This document shows positions 43,752 through 54,069 of a stretch of DNA of 64,000 bases, piece after piece. Origin of the DNA: Begonia masoniana (Eukaryota > Streptophyta > Magnoliopsida > Cucurbitales > Begoniaceae). Position numbers and translations under genes: made by a program. The stretch covers positions 15,394,381-15,458,380 of the forward strand of contig CM039510.1 in assembly GCA_022432975.1 (NCBI GenBank). The letters run 5' to 3'. Numbering within the stretch: the first letter of the stretch is position 1; each line of letters begins with the position of its first letter. The notes below the pieces were generated by a model. The model was not told where the DNA came from and did not search any database. It saw only the letters and a program-made list of their open reading frames with translations.

Positions 43752-45024
43752 CCACTTCCCAAGGGAACCGAGGGATCAGATCAGCTTATGAATGAATGTG
43801 AATGGAACTGAGATGAGAAAGTAGAAACTGCATGTTTAGGAATTTATGTTTAGTATTTCATTTCATTACTGCTTTACTTACTTAGCATTAGGCTAATAGA
43901 TGAGTTTTGTGATGTAGTTGAAGAAGCGACAGCAGGTGAATTCTCTGAGTTTATTGAGGGATAGGCTGGTTGGAGGAGCATACTCATGCCACGGATCTGG
44001 TATTTGATGAGGCGGTTTAACTGATGTCTGTTGGAGTGAAGATTTAGTTGACAATGTTTCAATTTAAATAGGTTGAGTTTTCATGACAGTAGTTGTTTCA
44101 ATGTTTTGAGTTTTCTTTTCTGATAATAGTATTCTGTTGGGATTTGATGTTGGCACTTGCTGGATTTTTGAGTATTGTATTGGTTAGGATTGTTTTTGAA
44201 TGATTCCAGTAATGTAAGTAGATTCTTTCTGTAGTTAGAGTCGTGTTGTATAGCAAGGAGTTGTAGGTATGTCGCTCTGCTCTCTATCGGTAGATGATGT
44301 CTATCGGTAGAGGTTGAGTTATAATTATGTCGTCTATCGGAAGATGTCTCCAATAAAGTCATCGGAAGATGTAGTTCTAATTTTATCGAAAAATGTCTTC
44401 AGTACAGTCATCGGATGATGTTTCAGTAAAGTCATCGGAAGATGTAGTTCTCATTCTATCGGAAGATGTAGATTTTGCACTATCGGTACGAGTGAGTATT
44501 ATGCTTTGTCATTTAGTGGTCGGTGTATGCAGTTTATTTTATCGGAAGATGGAATGAGAGATTTTGTCGTTTAGACACCGGTAGGTGCGAGTCACAAAAC
44601 TCGTCGTTTTGCGATCGGACGATGTTGGATAATTAATTTATCCGGCTGACGTCATCGGTAGATGCAGTCCACCGAGAGATGTCTTTTGTTTCCAACTCTT
44701 CTGGTCCACGTCATCGGTAGAAGCCTTCTATTTGCTGTTCTTGCTTTTTCCGTTGACTTTATCCATCGGCAAATGCTTTTGACTTCTACGATTCCCCATG
44801 TATTTCACGATTTTTTTTTTAAAAAAAGAAAACCTCTATTCTTTTTGGGCCGATTGCTTCTTACATTTCAAATGATTTCCACTACAAGTTTTAAATGTTT
44901 TTTAGACTTAGTTTATGTCAAATTCTTGCTGTTGAGCAAAGTAAAAAAAAATTGGTCCAAAGTTTCTTAGTTATCTTCAGGTTTATGAGTAACAAACCGG
45001 GTTCAGATAACTCAGGGCGTTACA
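43752..45024 (+). mobile_element. Gypsy B' 5' LTR, last 1,273 bp
   Basis: Matches 28,482-29,755 in reverse and ends GGGCGTTACA. It includes the GCATTAGGCTAATAG...GATGTAG block and a TCGGAAGATG array (44,270-44,720). The 5' portion is not present because of the solo LTR and the gap. Confidence 0.92.
44270..44720. repeat. TCGGAAGATGT array (gypsy B' 5' LTR)
   Basis: About 15 'ATCGG(A/T)(A/T)GATG' blocks. Includes one TTATCCGGCTGACGTCATCGG module at 44,639 (given in part: GGCTGACGTCATCGG). Confidence 0.8.
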
Positions 45025-45027
45025 GAA

Positions 45028-45040
45028 TGGTATCAGAGAC
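45028..45040 (+). other. Gypsy B' primer-binding site
   Basis: TGGTATCAGAGAC, three bases after the LTR end. Complementary to initiator-methionine tRNA. Confidence 0.9.
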
Positions 45041-45107
45041 ATTCAGTTAAACCGTTCAAAAGATTACTCATCAGTGCCAATCGTTGCATGGAGGTGCTCC
45101 AACAACT

Positions 45108-45167
45108 GTAAGTGTTTATCTTAACCTTAGCTATTAGAAGTTTAAGGGTGTACTTAACCTTGTACAG
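45108..45167 (+). promoter_or_regulatory. Possible splice sites in the gypsy leader
   Basis: GTAAGT at 45,108 and a TTGTACAG/GA acceptor-like site ending at 45,167, twelve bases before the gag ATG. A 60-base intron would be unusually short for plants. The acceptor may instead pair with the CAG/GTAAGT site in the LTR. The same sequence is present in gypsy B. Confidence 0.35.
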
Positions 45168-45178
45168 GAATATAGCAA

Positions 45179-48100
45179 ATGTCTAGACGACCAGGAAGAC
45201 CAAGATTACCAAGAGAGATACCAAGTCCGAGGCGGGAGGAGGACTCTAGTGTAATTAGGCAGCTGACAGAATTGATGCGTCAGCAGACTGATATAGTGCG
45301 TCAACAGTCTAATCAATTAGAAGTGCTGTTGAGCCGGGAGACACAAGGAAGTGCCAACTCGAGTTCTAGCAGTGAACATTCTGGGGATAGATTCCGGAGA
45401 CTAAGACCACCCACGTTTGATGGACAGTCATCTGATCCAGTTATTGTTGAAGGATGGCTTAGAAAAATTAAGAGTATGTTTAGGTGTGCCAATGTTGGAG
45501 AAGAAGACAAAGTCACGTTGGCCACGTTCCATTTGGCTGGTGAAGCTCAACTCTGGTGGGAGACAATAGAGACCACCACAGATGTTTTGGCGATGCCTTG
45601 GTCACAATTCAAGGACATTTTCTATGGGAAGTATTTTAACAGCACGGTTCAAACTACGAAGAAGTTAGAGTTTCTAAATTTGAAGCAGACAGGGTCGGTG
45701 GCAGAGTACTGTAGGCAATTTGAGTCCTTGTCTAGGTTTGCTGGACATTTTGCTCATAAGGACGAGGATAAGGTGTTCAAATTTGTGCATGGACTGAAGC
45801 CAGAGATTTACCGAGGAGTCAAATTCTGTGGCATCAAAGGCTTGACATTTAGTGAAGTTGTGTCCACTGCTCTGGAAGTGGAAGAAGCCGAAAGGAAGTG
45901 TGCCGGACCAAAGGAGGTTTCGCAAAAGTTTATCCAGCCACACCATCAGAGGGGAGTGAAGAGGCCAAGTGAAGGCCAAAATAACCAAGGATCTGGGAAG
46001 AAGGTACTGAATACCCAGAAGTTCCCTCAGTGCCCGAAATGTTCAAAGAATCACTTGGGGGAGTGTAGATTTGGATCGGGTAAGTGCTTCAACTGTGAAG
46101 AAGTTGGACACTTGTACAAGGATTGCCCAAAGCCCCGGGTCATTCGATGTTTCCATTGCAACAAGGTTGGCCATGTCAACAGAGACTGCCCAGCTTTGAA
46201 GGGTGGCCCTGTCAAGATTAAGCCAAGAATATTCTCCATGATGGAGTCCTGTGATGAGGACCGGCCTGCTGTGGTGTCAGGTACAATACTGATCAACTCT
46301 ATACCTGCTTTTACTTTGATAGATTCGGGTGCAACACATTCTTTTATAGCCTCTGCATTTGCTGATAAGTTAGACGTACGGTTTACTTCTTTCGAACATG
46401 TGTTCAAAGTTGCCCTACCCTCTGGTGAACACATGCACTCTAACCAAATGATGCCTGATAGTGTTGTATTAGTAGGAAACAAGAACTTTCCTGCCGATCT
46501 CATCGTTATGGACATAAAGGGATTTGATGTAATCCTAGGAATGGATTGGTTATTTAAACATTATGCCACAATAGATTGTAGGACTGGAGTTGTTAGTTTT
46601 CAACCCCCTGGAAGTTTAAACCATACCTTCCAAGCTCTAAAGAAGAGTAAGGAAATGACTGTAATGACTTCTATCGATTTTAGACCCTCATCATGCAGGG
46701 AGTATTTGTGCTTTTTGGCCAATGTTTTAGACACACAACTAGTAGAAAAATCAAACCCCAAGAATGTTTTAGTTGTCCAAGATTTTCCGGAGGTATTCCT
46801 AGATGACCTTCCTGGCTTGCCACCAGATAGAGAAATTGAATTTGTTATGGATGTCTACCCAGGCACTGAGCCTGTATCTAAGAATCCATATAGATTAGCA
46901 CCAACAGAACTTAAGGAATTGAAGAGACAGTTAGAGGATTTATTGGAGAAAGGGTTTATACGCCCTAGCTTTTCACCGTGGGGTGCACCTGTCCTCTTTG
47001 TCAAAAAGAAAGATGGATCAATGCGTATGTACATTGATTATAGAGAATTAAATAAGTTAACTGTCAAGAACAAGTACCCTTTGCCGAGGATTGATGACTT
47101 ATTTGACCAGCTTAAGGGTGTAAGAGTTTTCTCTAAGATTTACCTTAGATCCGGTTATTACCAATTGAAGGTTAAATCAGAACATATCCCAAAGACTGCT
47201 TTTCGCACAAGGTATGGACATTATGAGTTTTTGGTCATGTCTTTTGGTTTGACAAATGCACCAGCAGCCTTTATGGATCTTATGAATAGAGTGTTTCACG
47301 AGTATTTGAACAAGTTCGTCATTGTATTCATAGATACATTCTAATCTATTCTAGAACTAAGGATGAGCATGCAAGACATTTGGGTTTGGTGTTAGGATTA
47401 CTAAGGCAGCACCAACTGTATGCTAAGTTTTCCAAGTGTGAGTTTTGGTTGGACAAAGTTCACTTTCTTGGTCACGTGATTTCTGGAGATAGAATATCTG
47501 TCGATCCAGCCAAGGTTCAAGCAGTCAAGGAGTGGCCTCAACCAAGGAATGCTACTGATATTCGAAGTTTCCTTGAATTAGTGGGATATTATAGAAAATT
47601 TATTGAAGGATTTTCAAAGATTGCAACACCCCTTACTAGGTTAACAAGAAAACATGTGATGTATATGTGGACTGAAGAATGTGAACATAGCTTTCAGACC
47701 TTGAAACATAAACTGACCAATGCCCTAATCTTAACCCTTCCAGTTGAAGATGGTAAATTTAGTATTTATTGTGACGCTTCCAAAATTGGACTAGGTTATG
47801 TGTTGATGCAAGATGGAAAGGTTATAGCTTATGCTTCTAGGCAGTTAAAAGTACATGAAAAGAATTACCCTCACATGATTTAGAATTAGCTGCTGTGGTC
47901 TTCGCATTAAAGATTTGGAGGCACTATCTGTATGGACAAACTTGTGAGATATTTTCGGATCATAAAAGTCTGAAATACATTTTCACGCAAAAAGAACTGA
48001 ATATGAGGCAACGTAGGTGGTTAGAGTTTGTCAAAGATTATGATTTTGAGATTAAGTACCACCCTGGCAAGGCGAATGTAGTGGCTGATGCTTTGAGTAG

Positions 48101-49662
48101 AGTGACCCCTTTAGTCTCCACACTGACTCTAGACATACCAATAGCTTTAGAGGCAGAATTCCAAAGATTCAACCTGAAGGTTGTGTCTAGTATGACAGCT
48201 ATGCTTTCGGCCATATCTTTAAGGCCTACTATTTTGGAGAGAATAAAGGAAGTTCAAATGAATGACACTGAGTGCAATAAGTATAAGTTATGCATGGATT
48301 CTACTGACAAGTCGGATTTCAACTGCTCAGTTGATGTAATTCTCAAGTTTCGGAACAGATGGTTTGTTCCGGCTAATACTGAACTTAGGAAGGGAATCCT
48401 ATCTGAGGCACATTCTTATAGACTCTCTGTTCATCCCGGAAGTACGAAAATGTACAGAGATCTCAAGCAACATTATTGGTGGCCAGGTATGAAAAGAAGT
48501 GTGGCGGAGTATGTGGAGTCCTGTCTGATCTGCCAGCAAGTCAAAGCTGAACATCAGAGACCTGCTGGAACGTTATAACCCTTACCAGTTCCCGAATGGA
48601 AATGGGAACAAATAACGATGGATTTTGTTATAGGATTACCTAGAACAGCAAAGGGTCACGATGCAATTTGGGTAATAGTTGATCGTTTAACCAAATCTGC
48701 TCACTTTCTGCCAATGAAGATAACATACTCGATGGATCAACTGGCTGAGTTGTATGTGCACGAAGTTGTTAGACTGCATGGAGTTCCAAGCACCTTAGTT
48801 TCAGACCGAGACACTAGATTTACCTCTAAGTTTTGGAAAAGTTTGCACAAGACTATGGGAACACAGCTTAGTTTTAGCGCAGCTTTTCACCCTCAAACTG
48901 ATGGACAGTCCGAAAGAACCATCCAAATATTAGAGGATATGCTCCGTACATGTGTGCTAGACTTTCAAGGTTCTTGAAGCAAGTACCTACCCTTAGTAGA
49001 ATTCTCCTATAATAACAGTTTTCAGGCGACAATAGGCATGGCACCATACGAGGCGTTATATGGACGAAAGTGCAGATCTCCATTGTATTGGGATGAAGTC
49101 GGAGAGGCACAATTGATTGGTCCTGATATTGTGCAGTAGACAGTGGAGAAGATTGCTCTTATCCAGACAAAGAATCTTGACAGCACAAAGCCGGCAGAAA
49201 AGCTATGCAGACAAAAGACGAAGAGAACTGGAATTTGATGTTGGTAATGAAGTTTTCCTTAAGGTGTCACCTTTCAAAGGAGTGATGAGATTTGGAAAGA
49301 GGGGAAAGTTGAACCCCAAATTTATTGGACCATTCACTATTCTGAAGAGAGTTGGGAGGGCAGCCTATCAGTTGCAGCTACCGGCGTCTATGGATGGGAT
49401 ACACAGTGTGTTCCATGTTTCTATGTTGAAGAAATGCATAAGGAATCCATATCAAATCGTGAAACAGCAAGACCTTGAGATTCATCCTACCCTTGCCTAT
49501 GAAGAGAAACCAGTAAAGATCTTAGATTATGCAGTGAAGGTATTGCGCAACAAAGAGGTTCCACTAGTAAAAGTCTTATGGCACAACAAGAACATAGAGG
49601 AGACCACTTGGGAGCGCCAGCAAGACATGATGGACCAACTTCCAGAATTATTCAGGTACTGA
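45179..49662 (+). pseudogene. Gypsy B' gag-pol (Tekay/Del-type chromovirus), inactive
   Basis: 721-aa first frame (45,179-47,344). It starts [10 protein letters not shown], has a coiled-coil-like Q-rich segment (~25-55) and a Retrotrans_gag domain (~75-240, WW at 126-127). Zinc knuckles are at 303-316 and 324-337, after an extra CPKC...C cluster (285-296). The protease motif is DSGATHSF (382-389) and RT follows from ~565. The frame is lost by a one-base deletion inside the RT catalytic motif near 47,335. RT-RNase H resumes at 47,380 and a two-base loss near 47,870 breaks RNase H (absent in B). It continues 47,895-48,578 with the integrase H-H-C-C, 48,618-48,977 with the DDE core ('[12 protein letters not shown]', '[11 protein letters not shown]'), and 49,117-49,662 with a C-terminal 'LRNKEVPLVKVLWH' and 'EETTWERQQDM' chromodomain-like tail. 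In-frame stops near 48,577, 48,976 and 49,137 are shared with B. Confidence 0.95.
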
Positions 49663-49663
49663 A

Positions 49664-49697
49664 TTTTGAGGACAAAATTCTTTTAAGGACGGTAGAT
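49664..49697 (+). other. Gypsy B' 3' untranslated/polypurine region
   Basis: 'TTTTGAGGACAAAATTC' and 'AAGGACGGTAGAT' precede the 3' LTR. The same pair, in degenerate form, borders the F1 LTR at 8,791. Confidence 0.65.
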
Positions 49698-49842
49698 TGT
49701 AGCACCCGATTTCAATCAAACCGAATTTAACTTATAAATTAAGGATGTGCAATTTCATGGAAGAATTGGGAGAGTTATTGATTAGGTTAATGAGTGACTA
49801 AGCAAGGGCATTTATGTAATTTGACAATTTAAAAGTAGATAA

Positions 49843-49852
49843 CCTATTTAAG
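49843..49852 (+). promoter_or_regulatory. LTR TATA box (gypsy B')
   Basis: CTATTTAAGG, 33 bases before GCACTGTAGCTGCC, the probable transcription start region. This puts R plus U5 at close to 1.95 kb. Confidence 0.5.
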
Positions 49853-51089
49853 GGAAGGGGTTTAGAGATTTATGCACTGTAGCTGCCACTGTTTCATCAT
49901 TTACTCCTTTTCGGTGTCCAGCTCGAGCTTAGCGGAGCTCTCGGCGAATCCTCCACCAGACTCTTCTTCTGTCTAAGTAAGTTTTTCCCAATTTCTTATA
50001 TTTTAGCAGTTAGATAGCCGAGGGAGTCCAATGCGAGGGTTTCGAGGATACTATAGATGAGCGTCAGTTTCAGTTTAGTGCAGTATCGGGAATGCATTAT
50101 GACCAGAGTTCTCAATTAGTTTCCTTAGGTCTCTGGTTGAATAGGATGAAGTTTAGTGAAGGTTTAATTAATGATCGGTTTATGGATTTAGGTTCGAGCA
50201 AATTCCCGAAGGAGATTTCAACCAAACCTTCCAGAAGACCAGGTAAGTAAAGTATGCATGTGTCTTTGGGCCTACATCACAAAACAGTAGGGTTATGTAT
50301 CATGTGAATGATTTTGTATGTCATGCATCATGTTTTCTGAAAGATTACGAAAATTAATTTCCATGTAGGGATGGTGAGGCATGAACTGAATGTGACAGAC
50401 AAACTATTAAGGGAACTAATCCACCCCTTAATTTATGAAGGGATTTTATAACATTGGGAGAATTGATCCCACTCCCAAGGGAACAGAGGGATCAAATCAG
50501 CTATTAAGGGAATTCATCCGCCCCTTAATCGAGTAGAGGATGTATAACATTGGCAAAATTGATCCACTTCCCAAGGGAACCGAGGGATCAAATCAGCTTA
50601 TGAATGAATGTGAATGCAACTGAGATGAGAAAGTAGAAACTTCATGTTTAGGAATTTATGTTCATTATTGCTTTACTTACTTAGCATTAGGCTAATACAT
50701 GAGTTTTGTGATGTAGTTGAAGAAGCGACAGCAGGTGAATTCTCTGAGTTTATTGAGAGATAGGCTGGTTGGAGGAGCATACTCATGCCACGGATCTGGT
50801 ATTTGATGAGGCGGTTTAACTGATGTCTGTTGGAGTGAAGATTTAGTTGACAATGTTTCAATTTAAATAGGTTGAGTTTTCATGACAGTAGTTGTTTCAA
50901 TGTTTTGAAAATGTTTTGAGTTTTCTTTTCTGATAATAGTATTCTGTTGAGATTTGATGTTGGCACTTGCTGGATTTTTGAGTATTGCATTGGTTAGGAT
51001 TGTTTTTGAATGATTCCAGTAATGTAAGTAGATTCTTTCTGTAGTTAGAGTCATGTTGTATAGCAAAGAGTTGTAGGTATGTCGCTCTG

Positions 51090-51540
51090 CTCTCTATCGG
51101 TAGATGATGTCTATCGGTAGAGGTTGAGTTATAATTATGTCGTCTATCGGAAGATGTCTCCAATAAAGTCATCGGAAGATGTAGTTCTAATTCTATCGGA
51201 AAATGTCCTCAGTACAGTCATCGGATGATGTTTCAGTAAAGTCATCGGAAGATGTAGTTCTCATTCTATCGGAAGATGTAGATTTTGCACTATCAGTACG
51301 AGTGAGTATTATGCTTTGTCGTTTAGTGGTCGGTATATGCAGTTTATTTTATCGGAAGATGGAATGAAAGATTTTGTCGTTTAGCCACCAGTAGGTGCGA
51401 GTCGCAAAACTCGTCGTTTTGCGATCGGACGATGTTGGATAATTAATTTATCCGGCTGACGTCATCGGTAGATGCAGTCCACCGAGAGATGTCTTTTGTT
51501 TCCAACTCTTCTGGTCCACGTCATCGGTAGAAGCCTTCTA
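51090..51540. repeat. TCGGAAGATGT array (gypsy B' 3' LTR)
   Basis: Partner of 44,270-44,720 with a few substitutions. Confidence 0.8.
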
Positions 51541-51836
51541 TTTGCTGTTCTTGCTTCTTCCGTTGACTTTATCCATGGCAGATGCTTTTGACTTCTGCGA
51601 TTCCCCATGTATTTCACGATTTTTTTTTTAAAAAGAAAACCTCTATTTCTTTTTGGGCCGATTGCTTCTTACATTCCAAATGATTTCCGCTGCAAGTTTT
51701 AAATGTTTTTTAGACTTAGTTTATGTCAAATTCTGGCTGTTGAGCTAAGTAAAAAAAATTAGTCCAAAGTTTCTTAGTTATCTTCAGGTTTATGAGTAAC
51801 AAACCGGGTTCAGATAACTTGGGGCGTTACAGATGT

Positions 51837-52905
51837 AGGTGACGATAACGAAGGTGAGGAACTTCCTCCTGATGATCATGCATAGGTGATCAATGGGCGG
51901 AGCTCGTGGCGATGGGATGTATTTTGGCTAGGCGTGATGACCATGGGTGTGCTCCGAGTCGTTTTGTGGTAATAAGTTGTGAATTAGAAGAATATAGGTT
52001 GTTTCAAGGATTTTAGGGTGTATAGAGAAATTCGATATTTTGATGATTATAGTGGATAATGGTTTGAGTAAAGTGTTATTTGAATGATTGACTAATGAAT
52101 ACGTTTTGGAGAAGATTTAAGGATTTAAATGTTTATGATGATGTTGTTTTGTGGATTTGGTTGGATTATGTTTGATGATATTAGGTGTTAAATGGTAGGG
52201 ATGTGTTCGGGTTTTAGAGCGATCCACACAGTTTATTGTCATAAATTTTAGTTACGGATTTAGCTAAGCTTTTGAGTTGAGTTTTGCTCGGGAGATTGAA
52301 TTATTGAGTGTTTAATATGGTTAGGAATGTTTTTGGAAGGTTGAGGTGAAGAGGAGATAATGGAAAAAGGGAAAAATTGGTTAAGTGTAGAATGGAAGGG
52401 AAAGGGCGTAGGTGGGTACGCCTGGCCAGCGTGCTGGCTGGCGAACAATCGCCCGGGGTGGCAATTATTCGCCACCCTCTCTGGATTTTTGGCTAGAATT
52501 GGTTGCCAATTCCAGAGAAGGTGGCGATTGTTCGCCACTCATGGCGAACAATCGCCTCGATCGCACGCTAGGCGTTCGTGATCGCTGGGCGTTTGCGAAC
52601 GCTGAGGCGATCATACGGGGCGAGCAATCGCCCCAAATTTGGGCGATTGATCGCCCTTCGCGTTTCCTTCTCTGGCGACTGATCGCCAGTAAGGATGGGC
52701 GATCAGTCGCCCCTCCTTTTGGCTGGCTTCTGACGGTTTGCCTTCCCTGTTTTTATTGAGGTTGTTATTTGGTCTTCTTTTAGTTTGTTAAAGTGTTAAG
52801 GGAAGTGTAAAAAAAAAAAAAAGAGAAACCTAGTACGTCGAATTGAAAGTTAAGATTACGTAATGGTCTTTCCGTGGCGGCCCTGATCGGGTTGGGGTCG
52901 TCACA
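51837..52905 (+). mobile_element. Family H LTR, last ~1.07 kb
   Basis: Begins with the GATGTAGGTGACG module that in other LTRs directly follows GCATTAGGCTTA, and ends GGTTGGGGTCGTCACA. Outer flank CCGCT (52,906-52,910) equals the duplication at 2,717-2,721. Inner flank GATGT equals the gypsy B duplication. Contains a GGCGA-TCGCC palindrome cluster (52,440-52,720) and an A run at 52,810. ORFs 52,260-52,759 read the palindromes on both strands and are not genes. Confidence 0.82.
52440..52720. repeat. GGCGA(ACA)ATCGCC palindrome cluster
   Basis: About ten 'GGCGAACAATCGCC', 'GGCGATTGATCGCC' and 'GGCGATCAGTCGCC' inverted motifs. Counterpart of 6,540-6,690 in another LTR family. Confidence 0.8.
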
Positions 52906-52975
52906 CCGCTTTCAACAGTAAGACTCTACTTTGCAAAGTAGGACTCTATGGGAAGTCTGCCCATGATAGAGGTCT

Positions 52976-54054
52976 TGATATGCCCACGGTCTCGATCCAT
53001 CGTGAACAAGTCAAGGTACGTAATTATTTATTTATTTTATCTATCTAATGGACTTGTGGAATTTTGTAGGTAAGTGGATTCTCAAGGCTTTGAAAGAATT
53101 AATGAAGAATGAATTTGTTTTCCTTTAATTCAAATTATGTAAACAAGCCTTGTATTTAATTTGTATATTTTTAGGAAACTTTAGTTTTGTTTAAAACTCG
53201 TTAATTGGCAAACTTTAGCCTTTTAGAATGTATATTTTTGTAATAGTCTTCAAAGGATGGCAAACCAAGAGAGGAACCAAGCTGAACCGGACTGAACCAA
53301 GGGATGAACCAAGTGAACCGACAAAACCAAATGAGAACAAAGGCTGAACCAAGGTGCAATAGTTGAACCGACCCTGGAGAAGCATCACTAGTAGACCGAA
53401 CCGCCAAAAGCTCCAACGGCTATTTTCCTAGCCGTTGCCTGACGTTTCTGCTGAAGCGTTTTCTTCCTTCTCTCTCGATTCTCCTTTGTATTTAACTCCT
53501 CTTCCACCTTTGTAATCATTTGGTTAATCCGTTGAATATTTAGAAATTGAAGAGGAGTTTTTCTTCCTGTTCGGAGCGCTCTACGTGAGCGACAGAGAGA
53601 GCTTTCTCTCGGTGCTTCATCGGCGCGCAGCGCCTGGATAAAGCCACCAGAATGCACCCCGAGCTTGTGGCTGCTAGGAGGTGTTCTTAGTCTCTCTCTT
53701 CCTCTTTCAAGCAATGGAAGCAAGGAAGAAATGGGCGAATGCCATAGTTCCCGCCGCTGAGAACTCCTTTGCTGGCAACGAAGGATTTCTATCACCCGAA
53801 AATGCCGAATCAATTCTGGGTCGGCTTCGGCCCTTCATTTCACACCTCCATCATTTCTGCATCCTTCTAAGCGACACCCACTTCCTGGAAAGATCAGTAT
53901 CTCTTCTCTTCCTCTCGCCATTTTCATTTTTTTCTTGCTCTGTTTGTCGATGTTTTGTTATGTTTTGAGGTGTTCCTTAGAGGACCGATCCTCTTGTTTA
54001 TTTTCTGTCTTCCGCGTGCCATCTCATCCCATTTAGCACCCCCGTAGCCTATAA
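52976..54054 (+). mobile_element. LARD 5' LTR
   Basis: Carries at 53,713-53,880 an open frame starting MEARKKWANAIVPAAENSF that is also present in the 3' LTR (63,375 onward). Upstream lies a GC-richer stretch with 'GAGCGACAGAGAGAGC' and 'GGCGCGCAGCGCC', the latter a palindrome. A frame on the opposite strand covers the same area, so coding is uncertain. Confidence 0.85.
53713..53968 (+). CDS. LTR-borne ORF of unknown function (MEARKKWANAIVP...)
   Basis: About 85 residues from ATG at 53,713, the internal start of a longer 95-aa frame. The first ~60 residues are kept in frame in the 3' LTR copy with four to seven substitutions, then the two copies diverge. No domain is recognised. It could be a captured exon or simply LTR sequence that happens to be open. 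It is not a known gag or pol part. Confidence 0.25.
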
Positions 54055-54056
54055 AG

Positions 54057-54069
54057 TGGTATCAAAGCC
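54057..54069 (+). other. LARD primer-binding site
   Basis: TGGTATCAAAGCC two bases after the 5' LTR. Initiator-methionine type with one change. Confidence 0.85.

Larger units (their letters stand above)
49698..51831 (+). mobile_element. Gypsy B' 3' LTR, complete, 2,134 bp
   Basis: TGTAGCACCCG...GGGGCGTTACA followed by GATGT (51,832-51,836). CTATTTAAGG at 49,843, GCACTGTAGCTGCCACTG at 49,876, CCAG/GTAAGT at 50,243, two TTAAGGG...CCCTTAA stem-loops (50,408 and 50,504), the GCATTAGGCTAATAC...GATGTAG block (50,687), and a TCGGAAGATG array (51,090-51,540). It differs slightly from the 5' LTR, including loss of 'tagtatttcatttca' near 50,660. Confidence 0.94.

Noticed and set aside
45108..45167. 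A 60-bp leader intron in the gypsy element as a firm call
   Set aside because: Too short for a typical plant intron. Kept only as possible splice sites.
52978..53060. A host gene exon with GTAAGT-like splice sites at 53,017 and 53,070
   Set aside because: The same stretch is repeated at 62,638 as the start of the LARD 3' LTR.
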